Shown here: piece by piece, positions 26,339 to 34,361 of the stretch
Layout of the letters: every line of letters begins with the position of its first letter
Numbering within the stretch: position 1 is the first letter of the stretch
Made by a program: the position numbers and the translations under genes
NCBI GenBank assembly: GCA_015056565.1
Contig: SVGB01000007.1
Location: forward strand, 1 to 64,000
Length of the DNA: 64,000 nucleotides
Source of the DNA: Butyrivibrio sp.
Lineage (GTDB): Bacteria; Bacillota; Clostridia; Lachnospirales; Lachnospiraceae
Direction of reading: 5' to 3'
The notes under the pieces: model-generated
Seen by the model: the letters and a program-made list of their open reading frames with translations, nothing else
Databases searched by the model: none
Told to the model about the DNA's origin: nothing

Positions 26339-27533
26339 ATCAAAAGCCAGATATAATCTTACCTATTTAGCTCTTTTTATTTTTACAGGTGTCTTTGTTT
26401 TTGCTTTTTCCTTTATCGTTGGAAAGAGCTATGAAGCCATACTCAGAAATACTGTTGTTTCCATGCTGGCCACTGGAACAGTTCTTTTCATGATAAGAGA
26501 TGCTATTGGAAGGGGACCAGAAGGTTTTTCCTATGACAACTATTACAGAAAGAGCCGATTTATAGTGGTTTTTGCTGGAATGGTTGTTCTTTCGTGTGTG
26601 TTGTCCCTTGTTCCCAATGAGTTTTGGCCATACATGTCACTTTTTGTGATACTGGCTCTTTTTTCCAACAGCGAGATTGGCATGATAGCTGGTATTTCTT
26701 TTACCACAATATCAGTTATGCTGGAAGAAAATGGCAGCTATGGAGAATTGTTTATGTACGTCCTTGCAGGAGCTGTGGCTATAGCACTATTCCGTGATCT
26801 GAAAGAGACTACAGCCATTGGACTTCCTGTGTTTATATCCCTACTAATGCAGGCTGTGCTTATAATAGCTTATAACGTGCTGTTCCAGAACAGGACATTT
26901 TCTATAAACATCCTGATACTTCCAATACTTAACCTTATGCTCAACCTGATAATCCTTCTTGTTTTTCTTAACATGTTCGGGGTTTATGTAATAAGAAAAT
27001 CCAATGACATGTACATGGAGATCAACGACGTTGCATATCCGCTGCTGGTTAAGCTAAAAGAAAAGGATAAGGATGAATTCTTTAGAGCTATCCACACAGG
27101 ATACCTTGCAGAGAGGATTGCTCTTGGCCTTGGCTTTAATGACAGGGCAGTAAAGGCCTGCGCATACTATCACAGGATAGGTGTTCTGGATGGCGGCCTT
27201 AAGTGGGCAGATGTTGAGCATTACTATGTGGACAACAATTTCCCTATTGAGGCGGTGGAGTTTCTTCATGAATACATTGAACCTCCAAAGGGGGCTGTCA
27301 AATCAAAAGAGGCTCTGGCTGTTCAGCTTTCTGAGACTGTTATTGCCTCAATAATGTATCTTATCAAACAGAATAAAGATGCTAAAATAGATTATGACAA
27401 GCTTATTGACAATCTCTTTGATAAAAAAGAGGCCAGTGGCGAATTAAAGGACTATGCGGTTACCTTCATTGAATACGACAGAATGAGGGCAATTTTAAAG
27501 AAAGAGAAGCTTTACTATGACTTTTTACGTTGA
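26325..27533 (+). CDS. PgpH-like 7TM protein with degenerate HD domain
   Basis: Position between phoH and ybeY, with membrane helices followed by an HD-type domain, marks this as the local version of PgpH (YqfF), a c-di-AMP phosphodiesterase. Differences are large. The extracellular 7TMR-HDED region (about 300 residues) is missing, giving 402 residues instead of about 710. Roughly seven membrane helices span 12-225. In the HD region (about 235-400) H257 remains, but the dyad reads YYH283-R284-IG in place of YYHDIGK (codon AGG at 27174-27176), and the downstream HHG motif is absent. Metal binding and phosphodiesterase activity are probably lost; nucleotide sensing or a scaffold role may remain. 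The start overlaps phoH by 14 bases. Confidence 0.8.
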   Translation: MEGDKSKARYNLTYLALFIFTGVFVFAFSFIVGKSYEAILRNTVVSMLATGTVLFMIRDAIGRGPEGFSYDNYYRKSRFIVVFAGMVVLSCVLSLVPNEFWPYMSLFVILALFSNSEIGMIAGISFTTISVMLEENGSYGELFMYVLAGAVAIALFRDLKETTAIGLPVFISLLMQAVLIIAYNVLFQNRTFSINILILPILNLMLNLIILLVFLNMFGVYVIRKSNDMYMEINDVAYPLLVKLKEKDKDEFFRAIHTGYLAERIALGLGFNDRAVKACAYYHRIGVLDGGLKWADVEHYYVDNNFPIEAVEFLHEYIEPPKGAVKSKEALAVQLSETVIASIMYLIKQNKDAKIDYDKLIDNLFDKKEASGELKDYAVTFIEYDRMRAILKKEKLYYDFLR

Positions 27534-28020
27534 GAATGAAGTGGATGCAAAGTTTGATTTTGATATAGAAGAGCTGGCTATAATGGTTGCTGATAAAGTG
27601 CTTGAAAGTGAAGGGTGCGACCACGATGTGGAGATTGGTCTTACCATCACAGATGATGATGGTATAAAAGAGCTAAACAGTCAGTTCAGAGATATTGATA
27701 AGCCAACAGATGTTTTATCCTTTCCCAATGTGAGCTATGAAACTGCTGGAGATTTCAGCGTTTTTGAATCTGATCAGAAGGTGGACCTTATAAATCCTGA
27801 CACGGGCAAGATAATGTTTGGGGACATTGTCATAAATGAAAAGAGAGTCAGAGAGCAGGCCATAGAATATGGTCATAGCGAAAGACGGGAGTTTGCTTTT
27901 TTGGTTGCTCATTCAATGCTGCATCTATGTGGCTATGACCATATGGAGAGTGATGAGGCTGCAGTAATGGAGAAAAAGCAGGAGGAGGTTCTAAGTAGCC
28001 TTGGCATAACAAGGGACTGA
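27517..28020 (+). CDS. ybeY: Endoribonuclease YbeY
   Basis: YbeY is a zinc-dependent single-strand endoribonuclease needed for 16S rRNA 3'-end maturation and ribosome quality control. The metal-binding motif H-x3-H-x5-H is present as HSMLHLCGYDH (about 132-142). The central TDVLSFPN stretch (about 64-71) is typical. Length, 167, is normal. The ATG at 27517 overlaps the previous gene by 17 bases, with AAGAGAAG just upstream, indicating translational coupling. Confidence 0.95.
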   Translation: MTFYVENEVDAKFDFDIEELAIMVADKVLESEGCDHDVEIGLTITDDDGIKELNSQFRDIDKPTDVLSFPNVSYETAGDFSVFESDQKVDLINPDTGKIMFGDIVINEKRVREQAIEYGHSERREFAFLVAHSMLHLCGYDHMESDEAAVMEKKQEEVLSSLGITRD

Positions 28021-28062
28021 GGACTTTGGAATTTATTAGTATTGTTGTGGGAGAACGCCGTA

Positions 28063-29703
28063 GTGAAGACGTATGCTGAAGCTAAGCGAATAAGACCAGA
28101 TATTCTTACAGCAGCAGTGTATATTTCTGCATGTATTTTCATGGTCTTTTTGATCATATCAGAAAAGATATTTGGAGATAAGGGGATGTATTTTGCTGCA
28201 GGCCCTTTGTCCATTTATCTGCTTTTTTATTTGGGACTTGTTTTATCAGTACAAAAAGCGGTTTATATAATGGTCAGGTTAAGGGCCAGAAGGTCGCAGT
28301 ACCTTAACGCTGAAGCCAATATGCAAAGATCAATGAGGATCTTTTCTCTCGCTGGCATTTTTGCAGGAGTGATCCTTATCCTTTCATGCTTTGTTATTTC
28401 TACTAAGGGATTTGGAATAGAAAGGGGATATATCCAGATAATAATTGCAGGGGCATCAGTTCTTTTTCTGGGAATTCAGGGAGTGCTTCGAGGCTATTTA
28501 CAGGGAATTGGCTATACCAAGCCTATCGTGATCGCAGATATGCTGATTGCAATAGTTACCATGGTATCCGGCATCATAATATCTGGAATTTTATACAAAT
28601 TCGGTACCAAGGTTAATGACCTGTTCCATGTGGATGAGTTTTCATCAGTTTATGGTTCTGTAGGCATGATGGCAGGCGTATTTATTGGTTCGCTTACAGG
28701 TTTTATTCAGTCAATAATAAGCTACAACCTCAGAAAAAATGAGATTGCAAGCTTTGTTAAGACTGGAGCACCAAGATATCTGGATAACAAGAATGATGTT
28801 ATAACCGGCATTAGACCAATTATGCTTCTTTACTGTTCGCCTGCGCTGGTACTTCTTTTTGATCAGTGTTTTTACTCTGTTTACATGAGAAAAGCTCATG
28901 CTGACATTGACTTTAAAACTGTTTATGGAATGGCTTTTGGCAGAGTTGAGGTTTTTGCAGTGCTTATATTGCTGATCTGCAGCATTCCATTCATCAAGTC
29001 GCTTAACAGGGTAATGGCAAGAGTTGAGAGGGATGAGCATGAGGGCTCAAGAGAGAGATTCAGGGGCTTTATGCGCTATTCCAATATGCTTTTCATTCCA
29101 GTATCTGTGTTTTGCTTTGCGGCAAGTGAGCTTTTGATGACTTCAGTGTATGGAAAGAGCAGCGATCTGGCCAGCTATTCACTGATGCTTGGTTCGCTCA
29201 TTATCTATTTTGGCGGTTTCATGGTGATGTTCTCATGGCTTTTAAGCCACATGGGCAAATCAGTTTTGACAATGTTAAACGCCATGGTCTGCCTTGCCTG
29301 TCACGTGGCATTTATGATCTTGTTTGTGCCGGTTTTAGGCCTTGGAATCTACGGAGTTTTGCTTTCTGTCATAGTTGCAGCAGTCATTTATGATGTTCTT
29401 AATCTCTTAGAACTTTCCAAGATCCTATCGAACAGACAGGAGTATGTAAAGACATTTTTGATGCCTCTTCTTTCATCGGCAATTGCAGGGGCAATCGTGT
29501 TCCTGCTAGGGAGGCTGTTTGCAGGACTTATTGGAGAAATCCTGACACTTGTTATTTGCGTTGTAGTATTTTGGGCTTTATACATGATAGCTATGATCTT
29601 TTTAAGAGGCATAAGAGCCCATGAGCTTCGCAAGGTCTTTTTAGGACAGCTCTTTTATGGTATTGCTACAATGATACAGACAGAAGAGCGATATGAGGGA
29701 TAA
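28063..29703 (+). CDS. MATE/MVF-type flippase (SpoVB/polysaccharide exporter family)
   Basis: The 546-residue product has about fourteen membrane helices in two halves, as in MOP-superfamily lipid-linked oligosaccharide flippases such as SpoVB, MurJ and Wzx. The helices begin at about residue 12. The central polar loop with MGGLFHVDEF-like content and the helical pair near ITGIRPIMLLYCSPALVLL are consistent with this fold. The substrate, such as lipid II or another wall precursor, cannot be inferred. Open reading extends up to TTG 28042, but TGGGAG at 28048-28053 with GTG at 28063, 9 bases further, makes GTG the better start. It lies between ybeY and two flavoprotein genes. Confidence 0.78.
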   Translation: MKTYAEAKRIRPDILTAAVYISACIFMVFLIISEKIFGDKGMYFAAGPLSIYLLFYLGLVLSVQKAVYIMVRLRARRSQYLNAEANMQRSMRIFSLAGIFAGVILILSCFVISTKGFGIERGYIQIIIAGASVLFLGIQGVLRGYLQGIGYTKPIVIADMLIAIVTMVSGIIISGILYKFGTKVNDLFHVDEFSSVYGSVGMMAGVFIGSLTGFIQSIISYNLRKNEIASFVKTGAPRYLDNKNDVITGIRPIMLLYCSPALVLLFDQCFYSVYMRKAHADIDFKTVYGMAFGRVEVFAVLILLICSIPFIKSLNRVMARVERDEHEGSRERFRGFMRYSNMLFIPVSVFCFAASELLMTSVYGKSSDLASYSLMLGSLIIYFGGFMVMFSWLLSHMGKSVLTMLNAMVCLACHVAFMILFVPVLGLGIYGVLLSVIVAAVIYDVLNLLELSKILSNRQEYVKTFLMPLLSSAIAGAIVFLLGRLFAGLIGEILTLVICVVVFWALYMIAMIFLRGIRAHELRKVFLGQLFYGIATMIQTEERYEG

Positions 29704-29705
29704 TA

Positions 29706-30929
29706 TTGAGTAAAAAAATATACGTATGTGGTGGCGGTGCATCAGGAATGTGCGCTGCCATATATGCTGCAAGAAATGGTGCACAGGTGTGCATAATTGA
29801 AAAGAACGACTGCCTGGGTAAGAAACTCTCAATGACTGGAAATGGAAGATGTAATCTCACCAATTTAGACATGAGAGAGGACTGTTATAATGCTGCCTCC
29901 AGGAGCAGGATGAGGGATTGGCTTGGAACGTATGGCGCGGAAGATGTCATATGTTTTTTTAAATCTCTGGGGGTTGTAGTAAAAAGTGAAGATGGCTATA
30001 TCTACCCTGTATCTGGTCAGGCAAGGACTGTTGTGGATGCCCTTAAAAATGAGATAGAAAGACTGGGTGTAGAGGTTGTTTTCAAGGAGCAGCTTAAGGC
30101 GGTGAATGGTCTTGATAATGACCATGTTGAGATCATTACTGATAAAAAGAGATATGAAGCTGACAAGTGCATTATTGCAGTTGGATCCCTATCTGGTGTA
30201 AAGAGCACCATGTCCACAGGAGATGGCTACTACATCTGCAAGAAGCTTGGAATGAACATAAAGGACACATTCCCTGCTCTTGTGGGATTTAAGATGGACG
30301 AGGGCGAGTATCTTCCTGAAAATGGCGTAAGGTGCGACGCCAGGATTTCATTTATCCTTGGAAGCGAAGTCTTAGCAAGTGAACAGGGAGAGCTTCAGAT
30401 AACTTCAGATGGGATCTCAGGTATTCCGGTAATGCAGGCTTCAAGAGATGTAATAAGATTTGTCCAGGAAAAAAAGCCTGTATATGCGTCTATAGATTTT
30501 TTCCCTGACTATGATGAAGAGAGCTTTTTGGCTCTAAAAAAGGACATGCTAAGGCTCAAGGATGAAAGAACAGTATCGCAGTTTCTGCTTGGATTTGCCA
30601 ATCAGGGAGTCACTGACATGATCCTAAGCAGGATGAAGCTGTCAAAGACCATGAAGATGAAGAATATTTCAGACTCTATGGCAGAGTGTATCCTTGACAG
30701 CTACAGAGACTTAAGGCTTAAGATATCTGAAAGCTATGGTTATCAGGCTTCCCAGGTTACAGCTGGAGGAGTCAGTATAGCTGAGATAGGAAGCGATTTT
30801 TCTTTTAACAGGAATAGGAATATTTACTGTATAGGCGAACTTTTGGATGTAGACGGCAGATGCGGCGGTTATAACCTTCAGTTTGCCTTTACCAGTGGAT
30901 CCATTGCAGGATGTGCATCTTCCCTATAA
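29706..30929 (+). CDS. HI0933/BaiN-type NAD(P)/FAD-dependent oxidoreductase
   Basis: This cytosolic flavoprotein (407 residues) has the dinucleotide-binding motif YVCGGGASGMCAAIYAARNG at the N-terminus and the family stretch GKKLSMTGNGRCNLTN (about 38-53). The C-terminal GGVSIAEI and IYCIGELLDVDGRCGGYNLQ motifs close the FAD site. The HI0933 family is widespread and poorly characterised; one member was studied in bile-acid metabolism, but no such role can be inferred here. The start is TTG at 29706, two bases after the flippase stop, with AGGGA 6 bases upstream. Confidence 0.85.
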   Translation: MSKKIYVCGGGASGMCAAIYAARNGAQVCIIEKNDCLGKKLSMTGNGRCNLTNLDMREDCYNAASRSRMRDWLGTYGAEDVICFFKSLGVVVKSEDGYIYPVSGQARTVVDALKNEIERLGVEVVFKEQLKAVNGLDNDHVEIITDKKRYEADKCIIAVGSLSGVKSTMSTGDGYYICKKLGMNIKDTFPALVGFKMDEGEYLPENGVRCDARISFILGSEVLASEQGELQITSDGISGIPVMQASRDVIRFVQEKKPVYASIDFFPDYDEESFLALKKDMLRLKDERTVSQFLLGFANQGVTDMILSRMKLSKTMKMKNISDSMAECILDSYRDLRLKISESYGYQASQVTAGGVSIAEIGSDFSFNRNRNIYCIGELLDVDGRCGGYNLQFAFTSGSIAGCASSL

Positions 30930-30946
30930 GGAATAAGATTTGATAT

Positions 30947-32611
30947 ATGATTAAAATTGGACAGATAAAGTTAGAGATTGACGAAAACACCACATATGAT
31001 GAGGAGAAGCTAAAAAAAAGACTTCTTCAAAAGGCTGCAAAAAAGCTTAAGATTTCTCCTTCAGAGATCACAGACATAGAGATTTCCAAGCATTCAATCG
31101 ATGCAAGAAAGAAACCTCTTTTGTTTGATGTCTACGTTGTTCTGATCAGAGTTTCAGGCAATGAAGAAAAAATTGTTAAAAGAGCCAAAGATAAGAATAT
31201 AACGGTATATGACAAAAAAGACTATGACTTTTGGAAAGCCTGCGGGATAAGTCCTTTTGCCTGTGACAAAAGAATTGTGATCGTAGGAGCTGGTCCAGCA
31301 GGTCTTTTTTGCGGCTATGAACTTGCAAAGCATGGCTTTAAACCCCTTATTCTTGAAAGGGGAGCTGATGTTGATAAGAGGACAGACATAGTAAACAGCT
31401 TCTGGAAGGATGGGAAGCTTAACACTGCTACTAACGTGCAGTTTGGAGAGGGCGGTGCCGGGACTTTTTCTGATGGTAAGCTAAATACCATGGTCAAGGA
31501 TAAGGACGGAAGGCTTGACAGGGTACTTGATATTTTTGTATCCCATGGTGCGCCTTTGAAGATCAAGTACGAGGCTAAGCCCCACATTGGAACTGATATC
31601 CTGAGGGATGTTGTAAGAAATATCAGAAATGACATTATAAAGCTTGGAGGAGAAGTGATCTTCGAAAGCCAGGTTACTGACATAACACTTGGTGCTGATG
31701 GAAGCATAAACGGTACTGTTTGCGGTAATACAGAGTACCCCTGTGACTACCTTGTCCTTGCAATTGGTCATAGTGCCAGGGATACATTTTATATGTTAAA
31801 GGATAAAGGTGTCAGCATGCAGCCCAAGCCCTTTGCTGTAGGCTTTAGGGTAGAGCATCCCCAGAGCCTTATTAATGAAGCGCAGTATGGTAAAAAAGAT
31901 ATAAGCCCTTTATCAGCTGCTGCCTACAAGCTTACAACTACAACAGGCGCTGGAAGAGGAGTGTATTCATTTTGCATGTGTCCTGGGGGCTATGTAGTCA
32001 ATGCATCCTCTGAGGAAGGAATGCTTGCTGTCAACGGTATGAGCTACAGCGGACGAGATGGTAAAAATGCAAACTCTGCAATAATCATTACAGTTGATCC
32101 CAAGGATTTTGGCGGGGATGATGTGCTTTCAGGAGTGGAATTCCAAAGAAGGCTTGAAAAGAATGCCTATGATCTTGCAAAAGGCAAGATCCCTGTAGAG
32201 TATTACGGCGATTTTAAGAAAGCTGTTTTAAATGAAAATGATGGTACTAAAGAAAACCGTAGCGAGATTACAGATGAGTCTTTTTCTCCTCAGATGAAAG
32301 GTTCCTACGAGTTTGCCAAGGTTCATGAAATCCTTCCGCAGGAATTAAACAGTGCATTTGTGGAAGGAATGGAGAACTTTGGAAAGATGATCAGAGGCTA
32401 CAATGATGACAGGGCACTGGTTTCAGGTGTTGAGAGCAGGACTTCATCACCTGTCAGGATAAACAGAGCTGCTGACGGCTATTCTGAAAATGTAAATGGA
32501 CTTTTCCCTTGCGGAGAAGGGGCTGGATATGCAGGAGGCATCATGTCTGCAGCAATGGATGGCATCAGGATAGCACAGCTTCTTGCAAGAAAGGCGGCAG
32601 GAGTTGACTAA
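30947..32611 (+). CDS. FAD-dependent dehydrogenase of the COG2509 type
   Basis: The 554-residue protein starts with a roughly 95-residue charged region before a classical FAD motif RIVIVGAGPAGLFCGYELAK (about 108-127). It then has the family stretch NVQFGEGGAGTFSDGKLNT (about 163-181), and near the end the sugar-pucker motif LFPCGEGAGYAGGIMSAAMDG. This matches the uncharacterised FAD-dependent dehydrogenase family often annotated NAD(FAD)-utilising dehydrogenase. The substrate is unknown. It is adjacent to an unrelated flavoprotein gene and overlaps the start of the cyclo-ligase gene by eight bases. Confidence 0.82.
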   Translation: MIKIGQIKLEIDENTTYDEEKLKKRLLQKAAKKLKISPSEITDIEISKHSIDARKKPLLFDVYVVLIRVSGNEEKIVKRAKDKNITVYDKKDYDFWKACGISPFACDKRIVIVGAGPAGLFCGYELAKHGFKPLILERGADVDKRTDIVNSFWKDGKLNTATNVQFGEGGAGTFSDGKLNTMVKDKDGRLDRVLDIFVSHGAPLKIKYEAKPHIGTDILRDVVRNIRNDIIKLGGEVIFESQVTDITLGADGSINGTVCGNTEYPCDYLVLAIGHSARDTFYMLKDKGVSMQPKPFAVGFRVEHPQSLINEAQYGKKDISPLSAAAYKLTTTTGAGRGVYSFCMCPGGYVVNASSEEGMLAVNGMSYSGRDGKNANSAIIITVDPKDFGGDDVLSGVEFQRRLEKNAYDLAKGKIPVEYYGDFKKAVLNENDGTKENRSEITDESFSPQMKGSYEFAKVHEILPQELNSAFVEGMENFGKMIRGYNDDRALVSGVESRTSSPVRINRAADGYSENVNGLFPCGEGAGYAGGIMSAAMDGIRIAQLLARKAAGVD

Positions 32612-33173
32612 AGAAGAGGCCAGAAAAGAGGCTCTTTTAAAAAGAGATGCTCTTAAGGAAGATGTCATAAATAGTGGAAGCAGGATCATATTTGATAAGC
32701 TAAAAGCTCTTTTGCCCTACCAAGAAGCCGAAAACATCCTTATCTACGCCTCCATGAGAAGCGAAGTAATTACAGATGAGATAATATCTGATGCGCTTTT
32801 AGAAGGGAAAAAAGTCTTTTGTCCAAAGGTTGTTGACAGGAAAAATGGCATAATGAAATTTGTAAAGATCCATGCTATAGAAGACCTTAAAGAGGGATAT
32901 TTTGGCATAAGAGAACCTGAAATAACAGATGATTATTTGGAGCCGTCCTTTGAAGATGGTGAGAGCATCGTTATAATGCCGCTTGTCTGCTTTGACGACA
33001 GGAAAAACCGAATAGGTTACAGTGGTGGATTCTATGACAGATATCTGGCAAAACATAATAACCTTAAGACCATTGCTATTGCCTTTGAATGTCAGCATGT
33101 TGAGGGGCAGATACATGTAAACGACTTTGACATTGCACCTGACATGATAGTTACTGAAGAAAGTATTTACTGA
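32604..33173 (+). CDS. 5-formyltetrahydrofolate cyclo-ligase
   Basis: The enzyme returns 5-formyl-THF to the active folate pool by ATP-dependent cyclisation to 5,10-methenyl-THF, linking with FolD and Fhs elsewhere in the window. The diagnostic C-terminal motif RIGYSGGFYDRYLA (about 140-153) is intact, and the N-terminus MTKEEARKEALLKRDAL is the ATP-contacting helix. The first possible start is TTG 32583, but TTG 32604 gives an N-terminus like the family's and has a purine-rich AAGGCGGCAGGAG in front; it is preferred with moderate certainty. Length from there is 189. The stop TGA shares its A with the ATG of the AraC gene. Confidence 0.9.
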   Translation: MTKEEARKEALLKRDALKEDVINSGSRIIFDKLKALLPYQEAENILIYASMRSEVITDEIISDALLEGKKVFCPKVVDRKNGIMKFVKIHAIEDLKEGYFGIREPEITDDYLEPSFEDGESIVIMPLVCFDDRKNRIGYSGGFYDRYLAKHNNLKTIAIAFECQHVEGQIHVNDFDIAPDMIVTEESIY

Positions 33174-34114
33174 TGGGAAGAAAAAAGAGAGATACAATTG
33201 AATTTCGTTTTTATGAAGTCCCGCAAGGCCAGGATTGTCTGGCTCTTCTTGGCGAGAGCTGGATTAGGGTATATGGGATTGATGAAAAGTATCTTCACTT
33301 CCACAATCTTTTTGAGGTTGGTTATTGCAGAAATGGAAAAGGAGAGCTTGTACTTGATGAGGAGATAAGACAGTATGAGACTTCAATGTTTTCCATAATT
33401 CCAGCCAATTATCCCCATACTACATTAAGTCCTGTGGAAAATTTCTGGGAGTATCTGTTTTTTGACGTAGACCAGATACTTAGGCTGGTCTATCCTGGAA
33501 ATCCCACCAAACAGAGAGAAGCAGCGGAGATAATCGACAAAAACGCTGATCTTATATACGAGCATGAGCATCCTGAGATGGCTGAGGTGATCAAAAGGAT
33601 CATGGAGGAGATGAGGGATAAAAAGCCTTACTACATCGAGACAACCCAGAATCTGCTTAAGGCATTTGTACTGATGCTAATTAGGTATCAGAGCCAGCAG
33701 GAAGCTGCAAGGAAGATGAGTATTGATGGAGATGATGGCTCTGCAATGATGCTTATAAGACCTGCGCTTGAGTATATTGACAAAAACTATGCTGATCCTA
33801 TAAAGGTCTCTGAACTTGCCGACTGCTGCAACATAAGTGAGCCTCATTTCAGGCGGATCTTTGTGGATACCATAAATATGTCGCCAATTGATTATCTCAA
33901 TCTTGTAAGGATACAAAATGCCTGCAAGATAATGAATAAGACGGACCATTCCATGGAGGTTGTGGCATCTGAGTGCGGCTTTTCAACTTTCTCTACATTT
34001 AACCGCAACTTCAGGAAATTCCTGGATACTTCGCCATATCAGTGGAAAAAGAACAAAGACAACTACGAAAATAAACTCCTAAATTACAACATAAATGCAC
34101 TGAAGGGGTGGTGA
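33173..34114 (+). CDS. AraC-family transcriptional regulator
   Basis: The 313-residue protein has an N-terminal cupin-like sensing domain (about 15-160) with HFHNLFEVGYCRNGKGEL, and a C-terminal double helix-turn-helix domain (about 205-303). The latter includes ISEPHFRRIFVDTINMSP and the second helix-turn-helix with VASECGFSTFSTFNRNFRK. Such regulators normally bind a sugar and control neighbouring uptake genes. It is the last gene of the operon that starts at 23735 (TGATG overlap with the cyclo-ligase) but lies just upstream of a sugar transporter and beta-galactosidase, so control of that locus is the natural inference. There is little Shine-Dalgarno signal; translation is probably coupled. 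Confidence 0.9.
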   Translation: MGRKKRDTIEFRFYEVPQGQDCLALLGESWIRVYGIDEKYLHFHNLFEVGYCRNGKGELVLDEEIRQYETSMFSIIPANYPHTTLSPVENFWEYLFFDVDQILRLVYPGNPTKQREAAEIIDKNADLIYEHEHPEMAEVIKRIMEEMRDKKPYYIETTQNLLKAFVLMLIRYQSQQEAARKMSIDGDDGSAMMLIRPALEYIDKNYADPIKVSELADCCNISEPHFRRIFVDTINMSPIDYLNLVRIQNACKIMNKTDHSMEVVASECGFSTFSTFNRNFRKFLDTSPYQWKKNKDNYENKLLNYNINALKGW

Positions 34115-34175
34115 CAAAAGTTACTTAAAGGTTTACGAAAACTTTTTGTTCACATTTTCGACATATTTGATTGAA

Positions 34176-34212
34176 AATGCACATTTTAGACTTTAAAATG
34201 TGTATTTTTTTT
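34176..34212 (+). terminator. Terminator after the AraC regulator gene
   Basis: AATGCACATTTTA (34176-34188) pairs with TAAAATGTGTATT (34194-34206), one G-T wobble, followed by T residues to 34212. It closes the ten-gene operon. Confidence 0.8.
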
Positions 34213-34221
34213 GCTCTCAGT

Positions 34222-34230
34222 TGTTATAAT
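34222..34230 (+). promoter_or_regulatory. Extended -10 promoter of the sugar transporter-lacZ operon
   Basis: TG-T-TATAAT at 34222-34230, a perfect extended -10 with no good -35, consistent with a promoter that needs an activator. The leader to the start at 34362 is about 125 bases. Confidence 0.7.
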
Positions 34231-34246
34231 GTACACATAAACCGAT

Positions 34247-34265
34247 CGGAAACACCAAGTTTCCG
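34247..34265 (+). promoter_or_regulatory. Inverted repeat in the sugar-operon leader, possible operator
   Basis: CGGAAAC (34247-34253), five bases, GTTTCCG (34259-34265): a perfect 7-base inverted repeat about ten bases after the predicted transcription start. It could be a repressor or catabolite-control operator or an RNA hairpin. Further down, TATGTC (34282-34287) and GACATA (34302-34307) form a second repeat. Confidence 0.45.
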
Positions 34266-34361
34266 TCAAAATGTATAAGCCTATGTCACATGTACTCATC
34301 TGACATATGTGCAATGTACATAAAGGTATCAAATCATTTTTTCATTTAGGGAGGGTAAAAA

